NCBI RefSeq assembly: GCF_965363235.1 | Contig: NC_134851.1 | Location: 54,378,833-54,442,832, forward strand | Reading direction: 5' to 3' | Length of the DNA: 64,000 nt | Origin: Mytilus galloprovincialis | Taxonomy: Eukaryota; Mollusca; Bivalvia; Mytilida; Mytilidae | In this document: positions 32,401-44,900 of the stretch, one piece after another | How positions within the stretch are numbered: position 1 is the first letter of the stretch | How the letters are laid out: every line of letters begins with the position of its first letter | Notes under the pieces: generated by a model | Database searches by the model: none | What the model was told of the DNA's origin: nothing | What the model saw: the letters and a program-made list of their open reading frames with translations, nothing else | Program-made: the position numbers and the translations under genes

Positions 32401-33237
32401 AAAATAGGTAACAATTGTATCGAAAAGAGAAAATCGAGTGCACCTTTTTATGTTAGGGCGTGTTTGAGTTGAGTATTTAGTCTTGATATCGTTCAAAGTA
32501 AGAATATTTCATACATCGTCTCGCTTCAGATTCTATCATTTTTATATATTAAAGCTACAGGTTGACTTTATAACACAAAAAAATAACAGTACTAAAAGAT
32601 GAAATATATGGGTCAAGTGAAATACCTATCTAATGAGTCACAAAAACAGGGAAGGTGTGTTCGAATAGCTATTTTTTTACTGAAAGTACTTGACGACAGT
32701 CTTACAAGTTGGATGATGAAAATGCATATCCTCGAAAAATTCTAATTTTTTGTGTGTGATAACTAGGGTTTATAGTCTTCAACCACTAAAAAAATCTAGT
32801 CTGCCCTTCCACGAAATATTTAATTAGATTTTTTTTAAATGTTTATGATTTTTCGAAAATTCCACCTAACAACCGATTAGACAATAGTTTTAAGTTGAAT
32901 CAATGCAGACAAGATCATTAACTGATGCTCATTAGCTAGTTGATACATTTGTCTTTTAAAATATAACTGACATATAAGGATCGTATTGGTGCAATGTGGA
33001 TAAATTTATCGGTTTCCAAGAGCAAAATTGGTAGCGCGTCATCGCTACAATGGCTTCCATTTTTACGATTGTGAAAATGAACTGGCGTAATGGGGAGATA
33101 ATTTTGACGAAGTAGGATCCTGACTGAAAAAAGATTGAATGGTCTCTTCTGATACTTAAATATGTTGAAGTCAACCCATGCTTTGCAAATTTTAGGGGGG
33201 CGCACGCCCGTCACGCCCCCGCCTAAATCCGCCCCTG
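29442..33237. mobile_element. Family L: element with CAGGGGCGGAT ends, carrying family C copy 2
   Basis: Left CAGGGGCGGATCCAGGAT, right (reverse complement) CAGGGGCGGATTTAGGCGGG, each followed inward by GGGGGGCGC. No matching TSD is visible, so the ends may belong to one old element or to two fragments. Interior 29480-30188 and 31884-33190 is non-coding. Two segments at about 32260-32400 and 32690-32815 are diverged duplicates (CAAGTTGGATGA, TCTGCCCTTCCA). Confidence 0.5.
30189..31883 (-). mobile_element. Family C copy 2, minus orientation
   Basis: Starts (plus strand) AACCAGTTGCTTCGCAGGGC, ends TTTTGCGGTCGTATAAAAA. About five to six module-3 palindromic units (30770-30960), alternating module-2 units (30960-31500) and only two module-1 units (31563 and 31725), then a reduced GACGACG tract. 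The smallest module-1 number among full-length copies. Confidence 0.85.
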
Positions 33238-34257
33238 AATGATATATACATGCATTAGTTCAAGTATTGGATAAAGATTATTTTTCACCAGTCACTCGTT
33301 TCATATGAATTTTAATTTGTGCATTTTTTTTTTTTTTTAAATAACTCATATCAATCAAATTTCCATAAATGTAGAAAAAAAACCATCATTTTTACTGTAA
33401 AATTAATCAAATAAAAAAAAAAAATGAACTATTGACGTTTTCATAAAAATGTGCACACATAATCTTCTTACGTTATCAAACGAAAATGCCATTTTAAACA
33501 AGAGGCTCTCATGAGCCTCAATCGCTCACCTGTAATGTTTTGCTTAAGTCTTTCATCAATAACTATTTTTGCTTTTCAATATATATGATCATATATTAAT
33601 GAGTGAAAGTTAAAAATGCATTTTACCCCTATGTTCCATTTTGGCCATAGTGGCTATGTTTCTTGACATACAAGGAAATAAAATACAAAGTTTACAACAG
33701 ATGCTCTGAAAATCATCCCGCCCAAGTTTAGCAGTATCAAAGGAGAAGAATTTTTTTTAAGTAACTGGATGCACAAATTGTGAAAATTTGACTTAAAAGG
33801 GCAATAACTCCTTAAGGGATCAATTGACAGTTTTGGTCATATGAACTTATATAGATCTTACTTTACTGAACATTTTTTGCTGTTTGCAGTTTATCTTTAT
33901 CATAAACAATTAACCCAAAACAACAAAATTTCCTTAAAATGTTCATCTAAAAATTTCAGGGCTGATAGAACTTAGTCTTTACCTTATTAACACTTTTACC
34001 CCATATCAGATTTGCTCTAACTGCTTTGGTTTTTGAAATATAAGCAAAAAACTGCTGTTTACCCCTATGTTCTATTTTTAGCCATGGCAGCCATATTTTA
34101 AGACGAAACAGAAAATAAAACATAAACTTTATTCTAGACACCCTAAGGATCATTCAGCTTAAGTTTGTTTGGAATTGGTTCAGTGGTTTTAGAAAAGAAG
34201 ATGTTTTAAACTTAAAGTTTGGCAACATGATAAACAAATTATGTAAAATTGTCCTTA

Positions 34258-35724
34258 GGCCACACCAATTTAATTTCTTGTTCTACGGATTTTTGGACTC
34301 CAAAATTTGGGGCGAGCGAGCGATTTGAAAATTTTAATATAAAAATATTTAATTTGCAAATTTTTGTTGCGAAGCTTGAAAAGTAAAGGGGAGCGATTAA
34401 ATTTTTTTTTTTGTAAACATAAAATACATGTAGTAGGTTTTGACAATATAAAAACTTGATTTATCACTTGTACTTTGACATTTCTTTAATTTCTGAAGTA
34501 TTTTTTCCCTGTTCACCAAGAAATAATTAAATCTGGTCTATGTATGTGTGCCTGATAATGAGACAATTCTCCATCCAAATCATAATCAGTTTGGGGGCAA
34601 CCCCTTAATGTTATAAATATCCCTTTTACATGTTTTATGAGGGATCAATATAAGTTATAATATATTTGTTTGTACGAAAGGGCTCATATTTTCTCAAAGA
34701 ACTATATATCTATCTGGTATTAAATGGTCAAAACATGTCCAAGAATTTTGTAATATTCCTGGATTTTAACCATGTTAACATGGTTAAATTAACACATTTA
34801 CATTAACAGTTAAATATTATTCAAAATAAGGGGACCCCTCTTTTAGAAAAAGTTGTTTAAAATATGATGTAACTCTCCTCTTTTTGAGTACAAAATTCTA
34901 GGTTTTCAAAGGTTTTGTATCACTTTTGTGTTTTGTATAGAAGAACTAGGCAAATCCTTGGTATTTCTATTTTCTTTTCTACATCAGTAAAATGACCCCT
35001 TGTCTGAGGGAGGGTTGTTCTCAACCTGATTATAACAAACACAGGTCAAAGTACGGCCTTTTACACAGGGCTTTGATACAGACCAAACAGCAAGCTATAA
35101 AGGACCCCAAAATTATAAGTGTACACAATTCGAACAGGAAAACCAACGATCAAATTTATATATCCAAACGGGAAAATACTTATGAACAACATCAATAAAG
35201 ATAACAGCTGAACGACAGGCCCCTGAATCAATCAGGACAGGTGCATAAACATGCAGCGGCTATGGATAGTTTTTCTTTCGCCAGCATACAATATAATTGC
35301 AGTTGAAGGCAAATCCTTCAGAAGTTATTTGTACTTTATTCTAACAACGAACATTTTTTGATAGGGAATATAAGTAAGGGGGAAAGAAACCAATTTTTTG
35401 TTCTTTACAGGTATTTCCGCTGTTATAAAATTATATGGGAGCACCCCCACTTTGGATAAATAGGTTTCATGCTGAAACAAATATTCTCAGATATTTACAC
35501 AGTGTGGTGGGGTGCTTTTATGTTTAAAATCGTTATATACAGGTTAGACTGTGATTTTAAAAACAAATGTTGGTATCTTTTTATAATATTTACAAAAAAA
35601 CGGTGCGGGAAATGGACATGATTACATTTCCGGATGCGGGAACATAAATAAAAAAAAAAAAATCTGTTTTGAAAAAAAAAGGTGCGGGCGGGTCCGTCGA
35701 ACAAGGAATCAAATTGGTGTGGAC
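34258..35724. mobile_element. P2: PIF/Harbinger-type element, TSD TTA
   Basis: Flanked by TTA at 34255-34257 and 35725-35727. Ends GGCCACACCAATTTAATTTC and (reverse complement) GTCCACACCAATTTGATTCC, both continuing into TTGTTC. The second H copy (about 39925) shows the empty site, TTGTCCTTTAAGGGCAA. The interior includes family A/retro-tail sequence in minus orientation at 34545-35220. No transposase. Confidence 0.75.
34545..35220 (-). repeat. Retro-tail and family A related sequence inside P2
   Basis: Contains AATGAGACAATTCTCCATCC near 34558 and CAAAGTACGGCCTTTTACAC near 35047, then CAAACAGCAAGCTATAAAGG and AGCTGAACGACAGGCCCC. Matches parts of 11150-11300 and 14540-14620. Confidence 0.5.
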
Positions 35725-35843
35725 TTAAAGGGCAATAACCATTTAAGGAGTTGATTGACAATTTCTGTCATATTAACTTATTTGTAGATCTTACATTGAT
35801 GAACATATTTGCTGTTTACAGTTTATCTTTAAAGATAATAACC

Positions 35844-37755
35844 AACCAGGTGCTCCGCAGGGCGCAGCTTTATACGACCGCAGAGGTCGATCCCTGAACA
35901 GTTGGGGCAGGTATGGACAAAACATTTAAGCGTGATACAGCTCTGAATTTGGATTGTGATCAAATTTTTGACATTATATGGGTCAAATGTCAAGATTTTA
36001 CAAATCAATTGAAGATTTCTTTTTCAAACTTATTTAAATCTAAAATTAAATAGTTGACACAGCATAGGTTTCTGACACAGAATGAATGTGGTCTAATGAA
36101 CTTAAAATTTGTTTTGCCTTTGAGCAATTCACTACGCTGTTGAATATTAATCCTGTCAAAAAAATGTTTGAAGAAATTTTCTTTTTGTTTATGAAATCTG
36201 AAATGAGAACAAGTATGGACACAACTTTTAAGCTAAAAATATTTTAGATAAGATAAGGAAAAAAAACTTCATCAGCAACATTTTATGTTGGCAAATTTCC
36301 AATGAAGTTATTTACATAAAGTTATTGGCAAATAAAATAGAAAATGACATCATAGTCATGTCTGGCAAATGTCCAACATACATTATCTAAAAACATTTTA
36401 GATAAGATAAGGAAAAAAAGCTTCATCAGCAACATTTTATATTGGCAAATTTCCAATGAAGTTATTTACATAAAGTTATTGGCAAATAAAAATAGAAAAT
36501 GACATCATAGTCATGTCTGGCAAATTTCCAACATATATTATCAACTACTATTCTATACAAAGAAAGATAACTCCAATTGAAAATTATTTGCTATTGCACA
36601 ATATTGTGCAATTAGATATTTCTTGCTATTGTGCAATACTGTGCAATTGAAAATTTCTTGCTATTGCACAATACTTGATATGGAATCCTGATTTGGACCA
36701 ACTTGAAAACTGGGCCCATAATCAAAAATCAAAGTACATGTTTAGATAAAGCATATCAAATAAGCCCAATAATTTAATTTTTGTTAAAATCAAACTTAGT
36801 TTAATTTTCGACCCTTTGGACCTTAATGTAGACCAATTTGAAAACTGGACCAAAAATTAAGAATCTACATACACAGTTAGATTTGGCATATCAAAGAACC
36901 CATTTATTCAATTTTTGATGAAATCAAACAAAGTTTAATTTTGGACCCCCATTTGGACCAACTTGTAAACTAGGCCAATAATTAAAAATCTAAGTACATT
37001 TTTAGATTCAGCATATCAAAGAACCCCAATTATTCAATTTTTGTTAAAATCAAACTAAGTTTAATTTTGGACCCTTTGGACCTTAATGTAGACCAATTGG
37101 AAAACGGGACCAAAAATTAAGAATCTACATACATAGTTAGATTCGGCATATCAAAGAACCCCAATTATTCAATTTTTGATGAAATCACACAAAGTTCAAT
37201 TTTGGACCCTTTGGGCCCCTTATTCCCAAACTGTTGGGACCAAAATCAAACCCAACCTTCCTTTTATGGTCATAAACCTTGTGTTTAAATTTCATAGATT
37301 TCTATTTACTTATACTAAAGTTATGGTGCAAAAACCAAAAATAATGCTTATTTGGGCCCTTTTTTGGCCCCTAATTCATAAACTGTTGTGACCTCAACTC
37401 CAAAAATCAATCCCAACCTTCCTTTTGTGGTCATAAAACTCGTGTTTAAATTTCATTGATTTCTATTTACTTATACTAAAGTTATTGTGCGAAAACCAAG
37501 AATAATGCTTATTTGGGCCCTTTTTTGGCCCTTAATTCCTAAACTGTTGGAACCAAAACTCCCAAAATCAATCCCAACCTTCCTTTTGTGGTCATAAACC
37601 TTGTGTTAAAATTTCATTGATTTTTATTCACTTTTACTAAAGTTAGAGTGCGAAAACTAAAAGTATTCGGACGACGACGAAGACGACGCCGACGACGCCA
37701 ACGTGATAGCAATATATACGACCAAAAAATTAAAATTTTTGCGGTCGTATAAAAA
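35844..37755 (-). mobile_element. Family C copy 3, minus orientation, inserted in family H
   Basis: Starts AACCAGGTGCTCCGCAGGGC, ends GCGGTCGTATAAAAA. Three module-1 units (about 37267, 37428, 37590), module 2 at 36680-37200, a short module 3 (36590-36670) and a GACGACG tract. A foreign 154-bp direct duplication lies at 36234-36541. The host sequence resumes at ACTGCAAAATTTCC. Confidence 0.85.
36234..36541. repeat. 154-bp perfect-looking tandem duplication inside family C copy 3
   Basis: ATTTTAGATAAGATAAGG at 36241 recurs at 36395; each copy carries CTTCATCAGCAACATTTTAT, GAAGTTATTTACATAAAGTT and GACATCATAGTCATGTCTGG. Absent from the other family C copies, so specific to this copy. Confidence 0.85.
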
Positions 37756-38286
37756 CTGCAAAATTTCCTTAAAATTACCAATTAAGTGGCAACAACCCAA
37801 CAATAGGTTATTAGATTCATCTGAAAAATTCAGGGCGGATAGAACGTTACCTTATGAACACTTTAGCCCCATGTCAGATTTGCTCTAACTGCTTTGGTTT
37901 TTGAGATATAAGCCAAAAACTGCATTTTACCCCGTTGTTCTATTTTTAGCCATGGTGGCCATGTTTTTGACAAAACAGAAAATAAAACATGAACTTTATT
38001 CTAGATACCCTAATGATCATTCAGCTATAGTTTTAGTTGGAATTGGTTCAGTAGTTTCATAGGAGAAGATGTTTGAAATAGTTTACACAAGATGGACGAC
38101 GACCTAAGCCAAGTGATGGCTAAAGCCCACTGTTCCTGTGAAATGGTGAGCTAAAAAGCAATGAAAATTATCAAACAAATAATAATGAATCTTGTTTTAT
38201 GTAAAGAAATTAATGTCATTCAAGAGTTCTCGAAATCTTTTTATATCTGGTAGTCCTTGAAGAAAAACTGCTGCACCTCACTATTA

Positions 38287-38572
38287 GGGAGCTACCATTT
38301 GATTTTTATGGGGGGGGGCTAGGATGAAATTTGAAAAAAATAGGCAGGACAGGAGTTTTGAGTTAAAAAAAAAGGCAGGATGAGACAATTGCCAAAAAAA
38401 AAAAGTCAGGACGACAATTTAGGTAAAAAAAGTCAGGATAAACTAAAAAAAAAAAAAAGCAGGACCAAACAGAGTGAAAAATAAAAAGGCAGGACAGAGA
38501 TTACAGCTAAAAAAAAATGCAGCACAAAATTTTTCATCCTAGCCCCCCCATAAAAATCAAATGGTAGCTCCC
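38287..38572. mobile_element. P3: foldback PIF/Harbinger-type MITE, TSD TTA
   Basis: Flanked by TTA at 38284-38286 and 38573-38575. Ends GGGAGCTACCATTTGATTTT and its reverse complement, then a G-run/C-run and GCTAGGATGAAA. Interior is repeated A-run plus GGCAGGAC/GTCAGGA motifs. 286 bp, just downstream of LSM5. Confidence 0.85.
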
Positions 38573-38746
38573 TTATTTCTATTACAAAATACCAAAATTG
38601 TGTCAGTCCTTTGCAAATTTTGGTGGTCAAATCCCTCAAACCACCATTTTTCAAGAAATCTGTCATTCACAAAATCAAAACATGGATTTTGTTTTCTTAT
38701 CTGGCTATGTGGCTAATAAAACATAATGTAAGAGTAATTTTAATTG

Positions 38747-38758
38747 TTTATTTTTATT
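38747..38758 (-). terminator. LSM5 polyadenylation signals
   Basis: Two overlapping-range AATAAA hexamers on the minus strand (plus-strand TTTATT at 38747-38752 and 38753-38758), about 155 nt after the LSM5 stop. The P3 element lies beyond them, outside the predicted mRNA. Confidence 0.55.
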
Positions 38759-38910
38759 TTGACTTTTCTGTTTTGAATCTTATACTGATAATGAATGATT
38801 TTATATACAAGATGACGAAAAAAAGATGAAGATAGTCAATATAAAATGATGTTGCTATGGAAACAGATGTAGACAGTTCTTCACAGTGATGCCATGAGAT
38901 CACATGACTT

Positions 38911-38943
38911 CTACATTTCTGGACCTTCACCACCAGGAATCAG
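38911..38943 (-). CDS. LSM5: LSM5 exon 5 (last)
   Basis: 33 nt, LIPGGEGPEM then TAG; acceptor CTTTCAG. Human ends LVPGGEGPEV. Separated from exon 4 by 6.7 kb of nested repeats. Confidence 0.94.
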   Translation of the reverse strand: MIPGGEGPEM

Positions 38944-41900
38944 CTGAAAGAAAAAAAATGAAGACAAAAATGTAGAGGAATGTTTAAACAGAGTATGTCT
39001 TAACTTAAGAGGATGTCAGACTGAGTGAGAGCAATCTGGATTCTTTGACATTTATTGGTGTCCTAGCATTTTTCAATATCACAAGAACCATAACTCCATC
39101 TTGTCATCAGCAACAATATAATTTTTTTTTAAAAGCTTTGGTTCACCAGTTTATGAGTTAAAGCATGGATATGACTAGCAACACAATTGTTCAATCCTTC
39201 AAGAACCAGAACTCCTGAACTGTCACAGTGAAAATTATCAATATTGAACTTGAACTCCATTTTGTCATCAGTAACAATATGTTAAAATTTGAAAAGCTTT
39301 GGTTTAATGGTTCATGAATAATTGCAGAGACATACATCCCCAAAGCAATAACCTATTGTTACTTCATAAATTTTGTTAAAAATACGGAAATTTGAATTTT
39401 TATACGCCTGTCAAATTTTGGACAGGAAGTATCATGGTATACAAATGTCAAGCGTCTATCTGTCTGTCTGTCCGGCATCCACATGTCGCACTGTAACTTG
39501 AGAACCACTTATCCAAATTTCATGAAACTTAAGATAGTTGTTTCAAATGATCTGTATACTTTTTGGTGAAAATAGGATTTAAACTTTTTGAGTTACAGGA
39601 CTTTATGACTAAAACAGGGATAATTTTCTCACATGTGTCGCGCTGTATCTCAAAAATGATTTAAGATTATTGCTTAAAACTTTACACACTTCTTAGTTAT
39701 ATATTAATCCAAAGGTCTGTATACTTTTTGGTGATTCAAAATTTTATTTTAGAGTTATTGAGTTTTTTGTAAACAAGAGGCTCTCTACATTAATCGCTCA
39801 CCTTGTTTTTTTGGCATTTATCTTTCTTTCAAGAGTTTAAGTGTCCAATTTCATTGTAGTTTGTTTTTTTTGGTTTAATGTATATCAATAAGTGTTAGAA
39901 AACATGATAAACAAATTGTGTAAAATTGTCCTTTAAGGGCAATAACTCTTTAAGGGGTCAATTGACAATTTTGGTCATATAAACTTGTTTGTAGATCCTA
40001 CTTTGCTGAACATATTTGCTGTTTACAGCTTATCTTTATCATTAATAATATTCAAGATAATAAAAAAAATATGTAAAATTTCCTTAATATTACCAATTAA
40101 GTGGCAGCAACCCAACAATGGGTTATTAGATTCATCTGGAAACTTCAGGGCTGATAGAACTTTACCTTATAAACACTAACCCCATGTCAGATTAGCTCTA
40201 ACTGCTTTGGTTTTTGAAATATAAGCTAAAAACTGCATTTTACCCCATTGTTCTATTCTTAGCCATGGTGGCCATGTTTTAGGCAGCAACCATTTGATTT
40301 TCTGGGGGGGGCTATGGTTTTTTTTTCTGGACAAATTTTTTTTTTCGCCTGTGGCGAAAAACAATCTATTTTTTTCGTGACAAGTCGAAAACAATTTTTT
40401 TCTTTCAATTTTAGCATTACATATAGTGGCATCTGAGGGTGAAACAAACAATTTTTTTTTCTCAGAATCAAAAACAAATTATTTTTTTCTCCAAAAACTG
40501 GAAACAAACTTTTTTTTCCAAAAAAAACCATAGCCCCCCCCCAGAAAATCAAATGGTTGCTGCCTTATGACGAATCAGAAAATAAAACACAAACTTTATT
40601 GTAGACACCCTAAGGATCATTCAGCTAAAGTTTGGTTGGAGTTGGTTCAGTGGTTTCAGAAAAGAAGATTTTTTAAAGTTAGAAAACATGATAAACAAAT
40701 TGTGTAAAATTGTCCTTAAAAGGCAACCAGATGCTCAGCAGGGGGCAGCTTTATACGACCGCAGAGGTTGAACCGTGAACGGTTGGGGCAAGTATGGACA
40801 CAACATTCAAGCTGGATTCAGCTCTAAATTTGGACTATGATTAAATAGTTGACACAGCATAGGTTTCTGACACAGAATGAATGTGGTCTAATTAACTTAA
40901 TTTTTTTGTTTTGCCTTTGAGCAATTCACTATGCTGTTGAATATTAATCCTCTCAAAAAAATTGAAGAAATTTTCTTTTTATTTATGAAATCTGAAATGA
41001 GAAAAATTGACAACCCCCCCCCCCCCCAATTTTTTTTCACATCCCCCTTTCCCTTATTCCAAAACTGATCTCAATTCAAATTTCTAATGGCCCCTAGCAA
41101 TAACTACTCATTTAAATACATCATAAAATATTAAAATGTAACAAAAGGTGCTTGCTATCACTGAATGGTAAAGATTGTTTTAATTTATCAGTTGGTAGTA
41201 AAAGTGAATATACATTGTATAAAACAATGATTTAAGTTGATTCAACTACTATTCTGGACAAAGAAAGATAACTCCAATCAATTGAAAATTTGTTGCTATT
41301 GCACAATATTGTGCAATTAGATATTTCTTGCTATTGTGCAATACTGTGCAATTGAAAATATTTGCTATTGCACAATACTGTGCAATTGAAGATTTCTTGC
41401 TATTGCACATATACTGTGCAATTGAAAATTTCTTGCTATTGCACAATACTGTGCAATTGAAGATTTCTTGCTATTGCTGAATACTGTGCAATTGAAAATT
41501 TCTTGCTATTGCACAATACTTAGTATAATAATTTTGGATCCTGATTTGAACTTGAAAACTGGGCCCATAATCAAAAATCTAAGTACATGTTTAAATTCAG
41601 CATATCAAAAAAGCCAAAGAATTCAATTTTTGTTAAAATCAAACTTAGTTTAATTTTGGACCCTTTGGACTTTAATGTAGACCAATTTGAAAACGGGACT
41701 AAAAATTAAGAATCTACATACACAGTTAGATTTGGCATATCAAAGAACCCCAATTATTCAATTTTTGATTATCAAACAAAGTTTAATTTTGGACCCCGAT
41801 TTGGACCAACTTGAAAACTGGGCCAATAATCAAAAATCATAGATTTTTAGATTCAGCATATCAAAGAACCCCAAAGATTCAATTTTTGTTAAAATCAAAC

Positions 41901-44900
41901 TAAGTTTAATTTTGGACCCTTTGGACCTTAATGTAGACCAATTTGAAAACGGGACCAAAAATTAAGAATCTACATACACAGTTAGATTCGGCATATCAAA
42001 GAACCCCAATTATTCAATTTTTGATGAAATCAAACAAAGTAAAATTTTGGACCCTTTGGGCCCCTTATTCCTAAACTGTTGGGACCAAAACTCCCAAAAT
42101 CAAACCCAACCTTCCTTTAGTGGTCATAAACCTTGTGTTTAAATTTCATTGATTTCTATTTACTTATACTAAAGTTATTGTGCCAAAACCAAGAATAATG
42201 CTTACTTGGGCCCCTTTTTGGCCCCTAATTCCTAAACTGTTCAGACCTCAACTTTCAAAATCAATCCCAACCTTCCTTTTGTGGTCATAAATCTTGTGTT
42301 TAAATTTCATTGATTTCTATTTACTTATACTAAAGTTATTGTGCGAAAACCAAGAATAATGCTTATTTGGGCCCTTGTTTGGCCCCTAATTCCTAAACTG
42401 TTGGAACTAAAACTCCCAAAATCAATCCCAACCTTCCTTTTGTGGTCATAAACCTTGTGTCAAAATTTCGTAGATTTCTATTTACTTATACTAAAGTTAT
42501 TGTGCGAAAACCAAGAATAATGCTTACTTGGGCCCCTTTTTGGCCCCTAATTCCTAAACTGTTCAGACCTCAACTCTCAAAATCAATCCCAACCTTCCTT
42601 TTGTGGTCATAAACCTTGTGTTTAAATTTCATTGATTTCTATTTACTTATACTAAAGTTATTGTGCGAAAACCAAGAATAATGCTAACTTGGGCCCCTTT
42701 TTGGCCCCTAATTCCTAAACAGTTCAGACCTCAACTCTCAAAATCAATCCCAACCTTCCTTTTGTGGTCATAAACCTTGTGTCAAAATTTCATAGATTTC
42801 TATTTACTTAAACTAAAGTTATAGTGCTAAAACCAAGAAAATGCTTATTTGGACCCTTTTTGGCCCCTAATTCCTAAAATGTTGGGACCAAAACTCCCAA
42901 AATCAATCCCAACCTTCCTTTTGTGGTCATAAACCTTGTGTTAAAATTTCATAGATTTCTATTCACTTTTACTAAAGTTAGAGTGCGAAAACTAAAAGAA
43001 GTCGGACGACGACGACGACGCCAACGTGATACCAATATACGACCAAAAAATTTTCAATTTTTGCGGTCGTATTAAAACCTTACACACATTTTACACTTAT
43101 ATGCAGCCAAGCTTAGCGAAAGGAAGTGCGACGTAATCAGTCAAACATACTTTATTAGATTAACTCGTAAAGGAACAATCGTTTTCATTGGCCAATTAAA
43201 ACCTTCGCCCTCGCACCTGCGAAAATTCACACCTGCGAAAATAGAACACACATACTATAAGTTTAATGGACTGATCAGTATTCACGTACATTATTGTGTT
43301 CTTGATTACCCCATAGCAATTCAAAGTATTTATGATAATGGCATAAGACAAAGAGTGTATCATGCGCTCATGGCGCAGCTGTTTATTGAAATAATATTCT
43401 GTGAAAATACCTTTACATTGAAACATAATAGTATTGATGAAGTGGAGGTTATTGCAAATATTTTTTTAGATGTAAATGAGGAAAACAGACTGAGCAAAAA
43501 TTTATAGTCAAAATATTTGCCCGCCTTCTTTAGATAATAAAAGCAGTTCATGGGCAGAATAATGAATGGCAGTCCATGTCAGAATGAAAATTTCTAAACT
43601 TTTCTCAGATCAAAATATTATATTAGCAGTTTGATCAATTCAAATAGAAATCTGTACAGGAGATTTCATGGAGTTGTGTATTATTTAATCAGTTTGGTTG
43701 TCAACAATACAACTGATCCCAATAGGACATATATGTTGCTTTACTTAGCTATCAGCTTTTTTTTTAGAATGTAATATTCCTGAGTGAAAAAAAAATGCCA
43801 TAAAAGCCTCTTAAACTACTCAAGAAATGATGGATGTTTTTTTTAATTATCTACTGTTAGCTCAAAATGTGCTTCGAAAGAAAGTTATATGCATGACCTT
43901 AGGGTCAAGTTCAACTATGGTCTAGATATTCAGGTGTGAGGTTCATATTTTGCTTGATTTTGAAACGCATCAGCCTATGACCATTATACTATAATACATG
44001 TATCTGAAAAATTTTCAAACAACTTTGAACAAAGTTTGCAGATCACTTTTGTTAGCAATGTCAACATCTTATTTAAGGTTTCTGGTTTTTATTTTATTAT
44101 AAACAAGTCCTGGTCACTGGCCATGGGCACAGTGAATTCAACAACTGCATGATATGTACATAAGTAAATTCATTTATGTTTTTTTTTAATATTTTTGGTA
44201 ATGTACTATCATCATTATGTAATGTTGTATTTAAAAAAAAAAATTCAAGACTTTTCATGTATTTAAAGCCATCAACCTCATTGGAGTATAAATGTGCATT
44301 GTTTTTAATAAACTAATTATAAAGTTTTCATTGGAAAATAAGATGTTGATTATGCAAAGTAAAATGCTGAAAAGTAACAATTGAGGCAAAGAAAATCAAT
44401 AAATTAACTTCTTCCCAAACAAACTAGTATGGGATATACGAGTACCCGGCCATGGCCACTCTGTGCTTTTTGTTAGATGTATTTCTATTTGTATCCATCT
44501 GATGCATACAGGGTATTACTATATATCTCCCAATTGATAGGATATTCCTGTGCTTGCATTTCCCATCATGATTTTCTTGATAGAGGGTTGTGGCTCACAA
44601 GGAAGCTATTAAACCAAGAGTTCCAAATGGTGAAGTGGAAATCATCCTTCGTAAATTTTCTTCTTAAATTTTACAGACGCCATCACGAGTTGGTTGACCG
44701 TTATGGAATAACTGTTTCACAAATGATATCCGATATGTTCTTTACGTCGTAACTACAATCCCCTTCCCTTTCATGAATGTGACTTACCGAATTAGACTAT
44801 TTACCAGATTTGTAATCACATAAGCAACATGACGGGTGCCACATGTGGAGCAGGATCTACTTACCCTTCCAGAGCACCTGAGATCACCCCTAGTTTTTGG

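Larger units (their letters stand above)
33496..38153. mobile_element. Family H copy 1: hairpin-ended element, host of two insertions
   Basis: Left end is a perfect hairpin GAGGCTCTCATGAGCCTC followed by AATCGCTCACC; right end reads GTGATGGCTAAAGCCCACTG and GGTGAGC. Inside, phrases repeat (GGGCAATAACTC, CTGTTTACAGTTTATCTTTA, CTGCTTTGGTTTTTGA, TTTAGCCATGG), a tandem non-coding layout as in families C and G. Interrupted by P2 (34258-35724) and family C copy 3 (35844-37755). Confidence 0.7.

Noticed and set aside
41285-41520. CRISPR-like array of ~30-bp repeats with short palindromes
   Set aside because: No unique spacers, eukaryotic intron, and the array is an internal module of a mobile element with five other copies.
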